From positions 806,001 to 870,000 of the forward strand of contig JAKZHN010000014.1 of the NCBI GenBank assembly GCA_037179335.1: 64,000 bases of DNA, read 5' to 3'. This DNA is from Cyclaneusma minus (lineage: Eukaryota; Ascomycota; Leotiomycetes; Marthamycetales; Marthamycetaceae). Positions 23,701 to 36,100 of this stretch are shown one piece after another (positions within the stretch are counted from its first letter, which is position 1; every line of letters begins with the position of its first letter). A program made the position numbers and the translations under genes. The notes under the pieces were generated by a model. The model was given only the letters and a program-made list of their open reading frames with translations, was not told the origin of the DNA and did no database searches.

Positions 23701-25557
23701 ATCTTCCACAAACTCATTCTGTCGTCTCTCCCGGGAATGAGAATCTGGGTACGAAAAGGAAGGAGCAGACCTTTCTTTTATACCTAACGTTAGCTGAAGC
23801 CTGGTCGTTTGTTTATCGTTACCTCCCAAGTCCAAAGTAGCCGATACTAGAAGTGAGCAGCGACAATAAGAAGCTGAGAAGTCGAGGTATGCCGAGAGAG
23901 CCTGTCTGCTGTCGAATCTCTAAACTGCTGTCATTTTTCAATTGCTGTCCTGCAGACTGTTCACAGGAAGAGGGGAAAAAAGAAACTTCGCCGTGATGGG
24001 CTCGAGCCAAGCAATCTCTCGATCAACAGTCGAAACCAACTGCGTCAGGGAGGAAAAGGACAAGTACACCTGATCTGCTCTGGTGTTCCATTGTGGATCT
24101 GAGAAGGAAAACCCAAGAAGCAAGCCCTGCTTTTATAGCTGAACCTACCTAAAGCCTGACCATTTCCTCATCTTTGCTTTCCAAATCCTGAATCTGCGGT
24201 ACTAGGTTGAAGCAGCGACAATAAGCGATAGAGAAATGACACAAGTCTGTCGAAAGACCTTAGCTGCTACCAAGGCTTTAGCTTGCTGTCATTCTTGACC
24301 CCTTGTTTGCAGAAACAAGGCAAGAACAAGTCAATGGGCTTGCGCCACGGAGAGAAGGTGTACTGCCCAGATGCTATAACCGTTGGAAATGCTGTGAACC
24401 TTATTTTGTGGAGACGAACAATGGTCACGCAAACCCATCACGCGGATTCGGAGTGTATTTCGATCTGAATCCGAAAAAAAGGAGAAGCAAGCTCTCTTTT
24501 TATACCCTACCAGTCGTTGAAGGCCGACTCATTATTTCAAAATTACTTTCTAAAGCTTGCATCTGCGTTACTGGACTTTGGAAACGACAGCAAGGAACTG
24601 AGAAAAGTCCGGGTCCCTCCAGATAGATTACCACTTGTCGAAACTATGGCTTGCTGTCGTTTGCATGTGCTGCCGGCGGACTGTGTGTAAAATTATTCTG
24701 GTCCTTTAGAATCTCATGTCTCGTCAACGGTCAGAAAGCAGCTATATCGAAGTTCTTAGGTGAATGACTCAAGGTATGCATGATTGGCCTATTATTATCA
24801 GCGCAGCTACAGTGACTAGCCTCGGGTATCGCTAAGATTCTTGGGTGAAAAATAAAAGAGAGAAATCTTCCTTTTATAGCCATTTTCCCTTGTGGCGTGG
24901 TTCGCTCGCTTGTCTTCAATTTCTGAACATAATCGTTCAGGATTCGAGAAGTTGGGGATTGCTACTTCAAATGATGGCCTGTTGTCGAGAATACTGACTA
25001 CTGTCGCTTTATCTTTCAGCGGCTGTCTGTGTTTGTTGATGGGGTAACAAAAAAATGTCCATGAAGACAGACACGCTACCTGATAGGCTCGATCAAGGAT
25101 GTGAAAAGGAACACAAATGGGTTTTTGGCACAATGTACTCCGCAAAATAGCAGCAGCAGTAGTGCTCTCTTGCTCCTGTTGTTTCCTGGAGACAAACTGA
25201 TAGTGGAGAAAGCTTGCTTTTATAGCTGTAGATGGGTTAGAGAGCTCAGCTAGCTTGCTGGTTGTAAGTGTTCAGCAATCGAATCTTCAAGATTTCACCG
25301 CCTAGGAATAGCCTGTTGTCTAGTATGTCGACTAATGTCGCTTCCACTTCCTATCAGCCATCCAAGAAAAGTTTCCGTCTGCTTGGTACTTGATATTCCC
25401 AACAAAAGTCGAAAGGTCCATCGCCGGTCTTCTTGAGGTTACGAGTACATTATTCGTTGCACTTAGCCAAATCGTCAAAGCCACGGAGCGAGAATGCGGT
25501 GTACAGCTTCCGAGGGAATGGGAATCCTTAGGACAAATGAATAAGGGAAAAGGCTTG

Positions 25558-25715
25558 CTTTTATAGCCTTCTATGTGTTGGAGGCTGGAAGACTCGGGTT
25601 TCGCGTACAAGTTACTTGACTTCTAGGCTCGCAGAGACAGACCGAGGCTTTGCTGCTTGGGAGAATTTCATGCTGTCGCGACTACAGCTTGCTGTCATTT
25701 GAGTGTCCTGCCAGC
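25558..25715 (-). promoter_or_regulatory. block 2 unit promoter (TATA plus octamer triplet)
   Basis: TATA box 25558-25565 (minus strand); reverse-complement octamers ATGCTGTC 25670, TTGCTGTC 25689 and CTGCCAGC 25708 at exact 19-bp steps. The divergent octamer is farthest from the box, the reverse of block 1. Confidence 0.7.
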
Positions 25716-26683
25716 ACTTCACATGGTTGTTTGGCGGGGGTTAATATTTTGGCTTCCGATCTCCTCGATAAAATCTGCTCCGACGTTGGGGTGAAGAAAA
25801 TGCGTTTAGGGAACAGGGCGAGAAGCTTTCTTTTGTCACTCACACAACGACCATGCGCCATTGGATTTGACGTTATTGGTTCTGGAGGGCGAAAAGTAAG
25901 GGTGAAGGCTTGCTTTTATAGGTAGGTAGAAATTAAGGATCTAAAGGGCATGACTTGTTGGTTTGAGATTCCGTCTTCCTCAAACAACGACAAGAAAGAA
26001 GCTAAAGAAGTGCTCTAATTGTTCCTTGTGAGGCGCCACTGCTGTCGCGAGATTAGACTGCTGTCATTTTGACTCGCTGCCACCATCTCTTCACTCAAGA
26101 CGCCCACTTCCCGACGTGCTCAAGTGGCCAGAGCCTAGACCATCAATGTTTCCAGTCTCCAGGGAAACTTTTGTTCCTTTTCGAAATCGGAGGGATTGTT
26201 TGGTTCAGCCTGGTTGCATCACAGGGAAGGTATCATATGGGTGGATAGTTTCCAAGTTCTGGTCAAGAAAACAGTGGGGAAAAGCTTGTTTTTATAGCTA
26301 GAGGGTAGGTGGTCCTGGGTGCGCTGACTCGCCTGGTATGAGGTTGACTCATCCCACCATGGAGAGATATTCCGAGTAGTTTTGGCGAAATGGCTTGTAA
26401 CGAGGAGTAATTGCTGTCAAAGAAGCGCCTCCCGCTGAAGAGTCGGCTTGCTGTCACTTCGTCTCCCTGCCGTCTATCCACGTGTATAGCTTGCAGAAAT
26501 GCCAGTCCCTAAAATTCCCCAGCACACTAGACACATTCTATGCCAGTCGCCTTAGCTAAGAAAGCACCGAGGTTTGAGATATGAGTGACCCTTTCGTTGC
26601 CCCAGTCATCTAGACGGTCGTAAAACGCCACGTTGTATTGATCCAGGCTTGGAGAAGAAAGTGGAGAGAGGAAAGCAGGCTTG

Positions 26684-26880
26684 CTTTTATAGCCCTATCA
26701 TTGGTGAGTGGGTGGTCACGTGTAAGGATGCAAATCAGTTCAGCTCGCTTAGCCCGACTATGAATCCCTGTCCAGGGCGAGAAGGAATTCAGAGACACAA
26801 AGAGGGTGCGGGAATGGCGTATCGCAAGTGATCACTGCTGTCGAGCATCTCGTCTCCTGTCGTCTTGAGGTGTTGCTGTC
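26684..26880 (-). promoter_or_regulatory. block 2 unit promoter with CACGTG
   Basis: TATA box 26684-26691 (minus), CACGTG near 26715, and octamers CTGCTGTC 26835, CTCCTGTC 26854 and TTGCTGTC 26873 in exact 19-bp steps. Confidence 0.7.
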
Positions 26881-28194
26881 TCTTCACTTCCCACCGTCTT
26901 TGCAACTGAAATTCTCAATAACTCGATAGTCAATGTCCCTGATGAAATTCAACACCAACGATCTTGCGAAAAACATAATTTCTGAGATATAGGTAGTAAC
27001 ATTCGCTTCCAGTCGCGCGATGCAGCAACAGCATCCTCGAGTGTTCACAAAATAAGACCCAATTCGTCGACGACCATTCTTGAGTACTCGACGAAAGGAG
27101 TAGAGCTTCGCTTTATACCCAGCAGGAGTCAAAAGCTGACTGATTCGGTTATCACGGGGTTTGGCTCTGCTCTGATTGGCGGGGAATGAATTCGGAATTC
27201 CTCCGCTGCCGCTAACTCCATCTGCTTTTGAGGTTTCAAGTGCCGTCGAGCGTCTCAAGTGCTGTCGTTATTTGGTGACTTCACCTCAGGCCTTCAACCT
27301 AATCTACCCATGTCGTGTCGTTACGTCTTGCTCATTCTTCTGTGGATTCCATGTAAAATACTAGCAACTCACCCGTGGCTCTTTATTCGATCGGAAATCA
27401 GGTCATGCATCCCCTATAACATCGTAATGGATTCTGGATTCAAAAAGAAGAAGTGTAGCCTCTTTTTATACTCAGCTGGAATCCTGAGCTGCCTGATTCA
27501 CAATGGCTCAGCCCATGAAGCTCCTTCATATCCGTCGTTAGCCGTGAATCGAAGGTCTTGTCGAAGCTCATTCCAGCTGCTGTCCGGCCTCTGAAGTGCT
27601 GTCTCTGTTTGCTCACTTGAATGAGCCCAGATTCCGTTGCAGTCTGCAAGATTCTCAGGCCATCTCGTTGATGTCTTTCTTGAATCTGAGTCAGAGTCAA
27701 GATGCGAGTGTCTCATTCGTCATTGTTCAACCAAGCCATTCGGAAGTTTGACTGCTGTGGAGAAGACGAGGTCCCCTTTTATACCCAGTTACGAGCCCGA
27801 GCTGACTCATTAGCTCGATGCAAAGCATGACACCAGCGCCTTCTAGTTTCTGCTCACCGCTAATAAGAAGTGTTGTCGGAAGTCTTGTCAGAATTCATCT
27901 GCTGTCGAGCGTCCGGAATTCTATCGCAGTTCGGTGTTTGCCTGATTGAAGCCAAATTGGCAAATACCCAGTCTGGAATTAACGAGATTCACAGGGTACC
28001 CCTGGGATTTCCTGGCAGCTTCAAGAATTCAGCACAGATATCCCATTACTTGTTTCTGGTCCTGTCACAAGGCCAAATACGTGTGATACCAGCAGAGGAG
28101 TTTGAGAATTCTGCGAGTCAAAGAAAAGAAGCAGAGAGTGCTTTTATACCTGTGACGGCCTTGGGCTGGTCACGGGGCTGGATCACGAGGCTGG

Positions 28195-28430
28195 GGCGGT
28201 AGAGACAGGAAAGGTTGAGCCTGCTTGAATGGCGCTAGCGGCTTAGCGCCAGCGATAAGCCACTTGCGTGGGGTTTAGTAGCTTAAAAGGCAGGAGAGTC
28301 TCTAATACTCTCTCGCTATAGCAATACACACGCATTGCCGGTGCTCTACTCCCTTTTGGTGCAGCAGTCCCTGCGTATGGCAATACCCGACTATTAGCTA
28401 GAGACTCTTGCTTGCTCGCTTAGGTCTAAT
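28195..28430. mobile_element. short insertion rich in inverted repeats (possible MITE/SINE or structured RNA)
   Basis: The unit holding this stretch is about 210 bp longer than its neighbours, so an insertion is inferred. It is a chain of inverted repeats: GGCGCTA (28231-28237) with TAGCGCC (28244-28250); TAAG with CTTA enclosing CCAC/GTGG (about 28256-28285); GAGAGT/ACTCTC; GCAAT/ATTGC; and a 10-bp perfect pair AGAGTCTCTA (28295-28304) with TAGAGACTCT (28399-28408). No Pol III B box or reading frame was found. Exact ends and any target-site duplication could not be fixed. Confidence 0.45.
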
Positions 28431-31400
28431 TTGCGGCTGTCAGGTCTGTAGTTCTAAGATGGTAAAGTGCCTAGTGAGAATTTCCAGATCACTCTATAGT
28501 CTCACCTGCTGTCGAGGCTTTGTAGTGCTGTCGCTGTTTCCATATCTGAACCCAGACATCCAGTATTCGGGATTCACAGCTTACCTCTAGGCTCGTTTGT
28601 CTCATCTAAGGCCGTGGGAATATTCATGTTTGTGCGTTGCTTTCCGTCTAGTCACAAAATGCACTACGACGTGATTTCTGGCGAGCGAGTTCTGGCTGTG
28701 CAAAGGAAGGAGGAGAACTCCTTTTTATACCTGGCAGGCCGCTGGAGACTCTAAGCTCTGGCTAGTTTGCTTGTTCCTATTTTCCGAATCTTTACATCAG
28801 CAATTTTCGATAGAGAAAGATACTCAGAAACCTCAAACGTGAGAATCCACTTGGGCGCAGTCTCCTGCTGTCGAAGATCTACAGTGCTGCCGCCGTTTGC
28901 TGAATTGAGCGAATTGAGTCCGCACCTATGAGATTCTCCAATTTCACTCGCTCTCGATCCCCCTTGTCTGATTCGGCAAGTGGGATGTTTCGGGCTTTTG
29001 GTTGCTGGCTATCCGGTCGGGACAGGTGGGCAGTGGGAAATTTGAATACTGGGTACGAAATAGAAGGAGCAGAGTCCCTTTTTATACCTTGCTATGAGCT
29101 GAGATCAGCTTGGCTCGCTAGCAGCTCGCCTGCCGCTAGTATCCGAGTCACCAGCTTGCTACGCTAGGTTTGGCCAGTGAGGGTGAGATGGGGAAAGAGA
29201 GGGGGCCCGCTTATGACTAGCGGCCTGCTGTCAATAGAGTGAGCGACTGTCGCTTTAACCCGCTACTGTCTACTTATAGAAAGCCTCCCGAGAAGCCCGT
29301 TTTTGTTTTTAGTATTTTAGATGAATTTGATCTCAGAAGCTATCACCAAGCCCGAGACAATGGAATGTTCAAGTTCGTTTGAATACGGTTTCTCACATCG
29401 TGGAGTAATCCATCATCCGACTTTGTGACTTATTCGATTCTGGGTGTCAATGCACAATGAATGTTCACAAATGTGCGATGCTTCAAAAGGAAGGGGTAGA
29501 GCCCTCTTTTATACCTGAGTTCTGGCTGGCTCTCTTGTTTCTAGCCCCCCATTCAGATTGGTGATTCTGCGGCGTTTGCTTCGACGGATAATAGCGAGAT
29601 TTGGAAAATAGATGTCCGCTTGAGCGAGTAACTTGCTATCAGCAGCTTGGACTACTGTCGCTCCGACTCGCTGCCGTAGATTTAGGAAAAAATTCTTTAG
29701 GAGTACTTTGCAATTCTTGGTCTTTTCCATGAACAATTAAGTCCAAGGCAAGTAGTGTCTCGCCTGAGTAAATGGGAATCTTCGAGTTTCATTATTTCTC
29801 TCTGAAGGCACGATTTGCAAGTGAAAGCGTCAAATCCTTCAATTGACTCTGAGTCTAAAGGCATGGACTAGAGGTTACTTTTATACCTGGAGCAGTGAAG
29901 CCTGACTATCTCGCTTGGTCTTCCGCCTGCAAATTGAAGGCGTGTAGTGTTGAATCTAAGAATCCGTAGTACGAACCGAGAGGCAGAGATTTGCTTGAGA
30001 TGACGGGAATGAGATGGAAGTCCTGCAAGAGAAAAGGAGGGAGGAGGTATCACTTTTATAGCTAGAGGTTAGGTAGGTAGATGGCTTCCAAGTACAGGCT
30101 TTCGACAGGTCTCGATTTGAGTTTGACCTTAATGACATAGGAGGGAGAGTCGATGGAGGATAGCTCCAATGGTTCGTTATAAATGAAAACTGCCATCGAA
30201 GACTACGAATATCGTCGTTCGAACATTGCCTTGTCGTTCCACCTAGTGAAATTATCCATCGCCTCTACAACGTCCTCGAACAAGGACTACCTAGGATACA
30301 CTAACCGCCTTTGCCAAAATTGTGATTTTCAGACATTTTGGTCGTGCAAGGCTTGTCTCTCTATCGTGGGCTGTGAGTAGAGAAAGGAGGGGGCAAGACT
30401 CTTTTTTATAGCTAAGAGAATGTGGCTGTGAACTTGTGATTTGAATTCAAGGTTGACTGAGGTGACGGTAAACAAAGACTCAATAAACTGGCGTTACAAT
30501 GGTTCGTCGGCAGGGGTCACTGCTGTCGAAAGTTGAGCGTGGTTTCATTCCAACGCCCTGTCGTCTTTTTACTTTGCACATCCATTCCCGTATCAATACT
30601 CTTGAACGAGAAGCAGAACGTAGAAGCGAGCCCAGTCCTTTTGACCGAACGAGAGTTCCTTTTTGGAGACAGAATTCATTTCCATTGTAATTTTGTCTCC
30701 GGAACGGACTGCATTACAGTGAGCGGTAGGGCCAGCATTGCTTAGGCTTGGGGGGTGGGGGGATGGAGGGAGAAGGGGCGGTTTTTATACCTCGAAGCTG
30801 GGCAAGTGACCTTAGAGTGCGTGGTCTTGACAGAAATTGGCTCTAAATCTGAGTCACGTGATGGCAAAGAGAGACATGAAGAAGTCCTCTGAAATGGTTC
30901 TTGGTGAGGATTACTGCTGTCGAATCTCCAAGTAACTGTCGTTTCCACTCCCTGCTACCCATTAACTTGTACTTCTATGTTGTAATCCTAAACGTGACCG
31001 AAAAATTTCTCAGCACAATGTGAAAACTCTACGCTGGTAATCGTAGATCAGAAAGTGCGGAAGTTGGAGAGACGGGTGGTGTATTCGTTATCCACAACCA
31101 AGCAGCATGTCAGGTGTTCTCGACAAATCCCAAGCTTGGAAAGAAAAGTTGGAAGGCAAGTGGGGCTTCCTTTTATAGCTCAACCATCAGTCAGTGGGTG
31201 GTCACGAGTGAGGCGCAAACCAGCTGGACTCACGTAATGCGAATCTAACTGCTCTTAGACGGCGATAAGTACCTACCAAAGAGTTCCCGGAAAGCTTCCC
31301 AGTGCGTGGCAATTGCTGTCGAGACCTCATCTAGCTTCCTGTCGCTTCATCTCCCTACCGTCCTTTCACCTCTGCAAACTCGAAGTCGGAGTTTAGATCG

Positions 31401-32350
31401 AAACTTTCTCAGATCCTCAGCATCCTGAACAAAAGTGCGTCCGTGAAAGATTCCACGCTGAAAATCTTGAGGAAAAGCAGTTCTAGTACAAGTGTATATC
31501 ATTGGTCTCCTACCAGGGGAACATCCTTAATGGGAGGAACCGAAACAACTGATTCTGGGTCAGAAAAGTAGAGGAGGATGGCAGGCTTTTATAGCTAGTC
31601 GATCATTCATCCTGAGTACGCTGACTGAATCTATTTTTCTGGGTCTGATTGAAGCTGAGAATGAGAAAATATTTGACGAAGTGATGTTGAAAAGGCTTCG
31701 TGGTAGAGGGTGAGTAATTGCTGTCGAGGAGCTAGCCTGCTGTCATCTTGAGTTACTGCTGTCTTCTCACTGGATGTCGTTTCCCGCTGTGTCGATTTTG
31801 GTCTCTTTGACACAGCTCTGTGTAGTGGTTTGGGAAAGAACTAATTTTGCGCCCCGGGCATATTGTTCGTTTCCAGTCCCATCAAGACGGGCATCTTGAC
31901 ATGATCAGCCTGCCCTTCCTCTTCATCAACGACCTCAAAGATTCTGAGTTTGAACAAAAAGGGAGAAAGGCTTGCTTTTATAGCTAAAGGCCAAGTGGTC
32001 ACGCGTACGCTGGCTCGGTTGGTGTGATTCACAATGGAACTTGAGAGTAAGGGAGGGAAGAATCAACAGAGTGTTGCCAGAAGGGTCGTGGGGAGTTGCA
32101 ATTGACTTCTGTTGTTGCTTTGACCTGCTGTCGCGGTAGTGCCTTGCTGTCATCATGTGCTAATGCCGCTGTCTCAAAGTTTCAAATCTTCACGCCCCAG
32201 CTAGAGTCTGGGAACGTTTCGCCTGTCACATTATTTTGAGTACTTTCTTCCGGCCGACTTGGCTTGCTGCAACTTGGTCACTTGATTTCGCGTTCTGGTT
32301 TGTTTGATGATGTGGTATGGGCTCTATTTATAGCTGCAGGTAGTCAGGTA

Positions 32351-33158
32351 CGCTGCTGGCCATCCTCCTCCGCTACACCAAGGGTATGACGAACGACGGG
32401 ACGACAAGCAAGTAGCAGTAGCTCAGCTGAAGAACAGCAAAAAAAAAGAAAAGAAAAACACATCGATAAACGACAAACATTTTTCTCGGGGGTATTCATC
32501 AACCAAAACGACATCCTATCTCCAAAGCACGCAAATCCACAAAATCCTCCGACTCTTCGAAGCTAAAACCTCCAGAGCCATGTAGTCCTCCAATCCGCAA
32601 CTCTTTCTATACCCAAAATCCCCAGACAGCCGCCCAAAAGCGTGTCCTCTCTATATCCCCCAATCATGAAATATCTTTCATTCTCCCCAGCACCAGTCAT
32701 CATCCCACATGTCTTTCCTCCTCCATTACCCAGCTATGCCTCTCAATCATCACAGTCTCCTCGCAGATCTCCTCCTCCATCCTCCATTACCGCTATATAT
32801 CTCATTCTCCTCCGATGTCGATGCGAAATGAAATCACAAATCTCCAAAGAAAATGCATACACACCCAAATTGCGCCGTCGCTGGCTCGAACGAACAGAAT
32901 GCCACAAGTCCAGCTAGAATGACGGCAAGGAAAAGGTGGGATATGCGTGGTTGTATAGTATATGTGTTGCTTGCTTGCTTGCTTGCGCATATAGTGTAAT
33001 TTGCGTGTCGAAACGGCGAAACTCAAGCCGAAAACTCGATGTCGAAAGAAGGGGTATTCCAAGCCGCAAAAAACTCGCAGAATGCCGAACATAGTAGGAA
33101 AAGGCCGTCGCGGTTGCTGTGAAAGTCGTACCAACGGTCCACCACCTTCCGTCGCTGC
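32351..33158. other. 3' flank of the SH3 gene and end of block 2
   Basis: No gene was supported. The stretch contains an A-rich run near 32440-32457, C/T-rich DNA at 32,640-32,810 and a small GCTT tandem run (about 32966-32985). It probably holds the 3' UTR of the gene to its right. Confidence 0.4.
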
Positions 33159-36100
33159 TCAGTCAGGACCAAAACTACTCGAACTAGACACACTCATCCG
33201 CCCCGGATTCCTCCCCCCTCTGCCTCCACCCCCCGCACCACCCTCACTCCGCCTCGCAAACCGCATCGGCAGATTCGTCCCCACGCGCGTCAGCGCCCTC
33301 AGCGCCCCCCTCGCGCCCTCCCTCACATTATTCAGATTCTCTCCCAAACTGCCCATGTTATGATGGTTACCCAGCGGACTCAGCGGTCTTCCAACCGCCC
33401 TCCCATCCCCACTATCCCTCCCACTCGCCCTCGACTCACTCCTCTCCTCATTCTGCGTACTACGCAAATTGCTCAACAAGCTGAAACTCGATTCCAAGCT
33501 CCCCCCACTCAGCCCCGAGAATTTTCTCGAAGCCGAAGAAGCAGCGCCCATCTCGCTCCTCTCCACCTCCTGCAGATTCTCCACAAACGCCGCTGGGAAC
33601 AGCCCAAACACACCCTTGCTATTCTGTCCCGAGTAGCACCAATGTTCCGCATAGGGAAATCCAATATGCGTAATCCGCTCCTTCTTGCCAAACGTCAACC
33701 ATCCCTCGCCACTCATCCCCTTCCCCTTCCCACTCTTGCCCTTCTCGCCATTCCCCTTGAATTCCCAACGCGAAGTAGCTACGAGCATGGAACGCGGATT
33801 CATGACCACATCTTCCGGATCGGGGACGTTTAGTTGGATGAAGGAGGCGGGGAACATGCCTTTGGAGCCGTCGTGGTAGCCGCCACACCAGTTGCCGCCG
33901 AAGCGCGTGGGGAAGGTTATGCCTACGATATGCGCACCTTGCGCAAACTGCAACGTAGCATTCCCCTCCGGATCCACGCTCTTGTACCCCGGATTTCCCG
34001 GGCGATGCGTCAGCACCGCCTGCGCGCTCGGCCGCGTCGCAATCTTGAGACTAATATCGCCCAACGGACTCGGTTTAGCATTCAACTCCACAAAATAGAT
34101 ATCAAAATCTACCGGTTGGGTAACCGAAGTGTTGGAGAGTGTGTGAACGAGAGATTCGTCACAGCCTGGGAGGACTGGAGAGCCGGGGTGGGGTTCGGGA
34201 GGGAGGATGAGGGAGCCGGGGTGGGGGGAGGTGTCGGTGGGGGTTTCTTTGACGTTGATGATGGAGGGGGAGAGGCCGTAGATGATTTTGAGACCGTCGA
34301 CGGGGGGGACGGGGCGCGGGTGGCGGGAGAGGTGGGACATGAAGGAGGGGATGGAGTAGAAGACGGTGGCGTCGTGGGGGGTGGTGGTGCGGTTTTCTTC
34401 GATGCAGAAGGGGCACTGTGTGGAATGGCCATGTTAGATGGGTTCGGGATGTTGGGGGAGTGAGATGGCGATGTGAATATGGGGAGGGGGAATGGAGATG
34501 CGAAACGGAATTGGAAATGACAGAACGAGGACAAAATGAGAAGCATAGAGGGAAGTGACAGAGAAGAAGTAAAGGGGGAATAGTTACGCCATAAATCGCT
34601 TCATCCCCCGCCTTGGTCGCAAGGTGGCATTTGCTCAGAAAGCACGAGCGATATCTGATCCCCTCAACCGTGCTATAGATACCCGATTCTATGTCCTCTC
34701 GTCAGCCCCAGTCTCTCACATCCCATTCTCCCTCCCCTCATCTCGACGTAGGAATTCCCCAAAACTTACTATCAGCCACCCCCCTATCCTTCTCAAACTT
34801 CGCCATCGGCACCTGATACGCGCACTTGACACACTTCGCCGCCGTCGTCGCATTAAAATTTCCCTGTTTCCTCTCATCAGTTTCACGATGCACCTCAGAC
34901 ACCTCATTCTCATCCTCTTCCTCAATCCTCCCATTGCCATCTCTCTCGCCCACTTCATCCACAACCCCCATCCGGAAAAGTTTGTCCTTGGAGCTTAAAC
35001 GGTAATGGGTCCTTACATGCGGCATCCTGACGACCCTATACCCCTCTCTCCCCCCACCCGTATCACCCATCAACCTCGCGCCCTCACAGAACCCCCCAAA
35101 CTTATAAAAGCTGGAATCGATGCGCATAGGCCCACTCTCCACGTAGTCGAGCGGGGAGATAGGCGAGAAAGGCGCAGTAGAGCTTGAATATACGGACAGT
35201 CTGTTTGATCCGATCGAACCCATTCTATTCGAACCCAGCGTATTCAAACTTCCCATATTCGATCTCACCGTATTGGATCTGGCTACGTTGGATCGGATGG
35301 TGTTGGACCTGATCGGGCTGGATCCCATCGCATTACTCTGTATGCAGATGGGAATCAAGCCACTCGGTCCTTCGCCTACACTCGGCTTCCTGTACATCGT
35401 GTTGTTGGTGCTGGTAGCGCTTTCGTTCGTACCTCCCACACCAACTCCATTCGGCGCAAAATCCGGTAATTTCAACGTACTCGCAAGCTTGCTAATATCC
35501 TCCGTAGCAACAGCTGCCGATGTCGGCTTCCCCTTTTCCTCACCCTTATTTTCGCGCTTCGAACTGCTGCTCGGGAGAGGCGAAGTCGAGGGCGGTGCAT
35601 CGCTCAGTCCGAACCCAAGTTCAGAAGATTTGGTGCGCGCACGGTCAAGGCGTGGTCGACTGCCACCCATACTGCCGGATTTTGCATGGCCTTTCCCTTT
35701 GCCCTTCCATAGCACCGGCGGGTCTTCTTCTTGTTCCACTTCTGGCTCCACTTTTGGGGTGCTTGTTTTCTTCTTTCCTTTATCCTTCGACTTCGACTTT
35801 GACTTGCTCTTCTCTTTCTTCTCAGACTTCTCGATATGCTGCGTTGAAGGTTTCGCTTCAGAAGCTCCCACAATATCGCCCCTGCTCACACTCGAACAAG
35901 GACTTATCGCCATCGAGCCGCTAGACGAGCGTGGCGAGACCGTCGAATGGCTGGTAAGTGAAGGTTGACGCGACGAACTCCCCACGCTGCTCTTAGTCTT
36001 CTCGCGACTAACATGACTATGCGCACTCTTCGCACTATGCGCACTAATCCTCCGATAATCATGAGTAGCGCGCAACGTATCTTCTTCAGGATCAGGATCC

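Larger units (their letters stand above)
23700..32350 (-). repeat. promoter-unit array, block 2 (minus-strand TATA, ~370 bp period)
   Basis: Twenty-four minus-strand TATA boxes, read on plus as CTTTTATA, TTTTTATA or similar, start at 23775, 24130, 24497, 24871, 25217, 25558, 25913, 26289, 26684, 27111, 27463, 27776, 28141, 28722, 29079, 29506, 29878, 30053, 30403, 30782, 31170, 31586, 31975 and 32325. Most spacings are 340-430 bp; 581 bp before 28722 reflects an insertion and 175 bp before 30053 a truncated unit. Upstream on minus (100-150 bp higher) sit octamer triplets in reverse complement, for example CTGCTGTC 26835, CTCCTGTC 26854 and TTGCTGTC 26873. On minus the box is followed by a CT-rich stretch and an ACCCAGAAT leader motif (near 23744, 27438, 29440, 31552 and others). 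No coding capacity is shared between bodies. Likely short non-coding transcription units sharing one regulator. Confidence 0.8.

Noticed and set aside
23700..32350. snoRNA or U6-type Pol III gene cluster
   Set aside because: No consistent C/D or H/ACA boxes and no T-run terminators at a fixed distance; TATA context and leader look like Pol II.
34109..34546. 145-codon Pro/Ser-rich frame overlapping the SH3 gene
   Set aside because: It is a shadow frame across an intron and exon of the SH3 gene.
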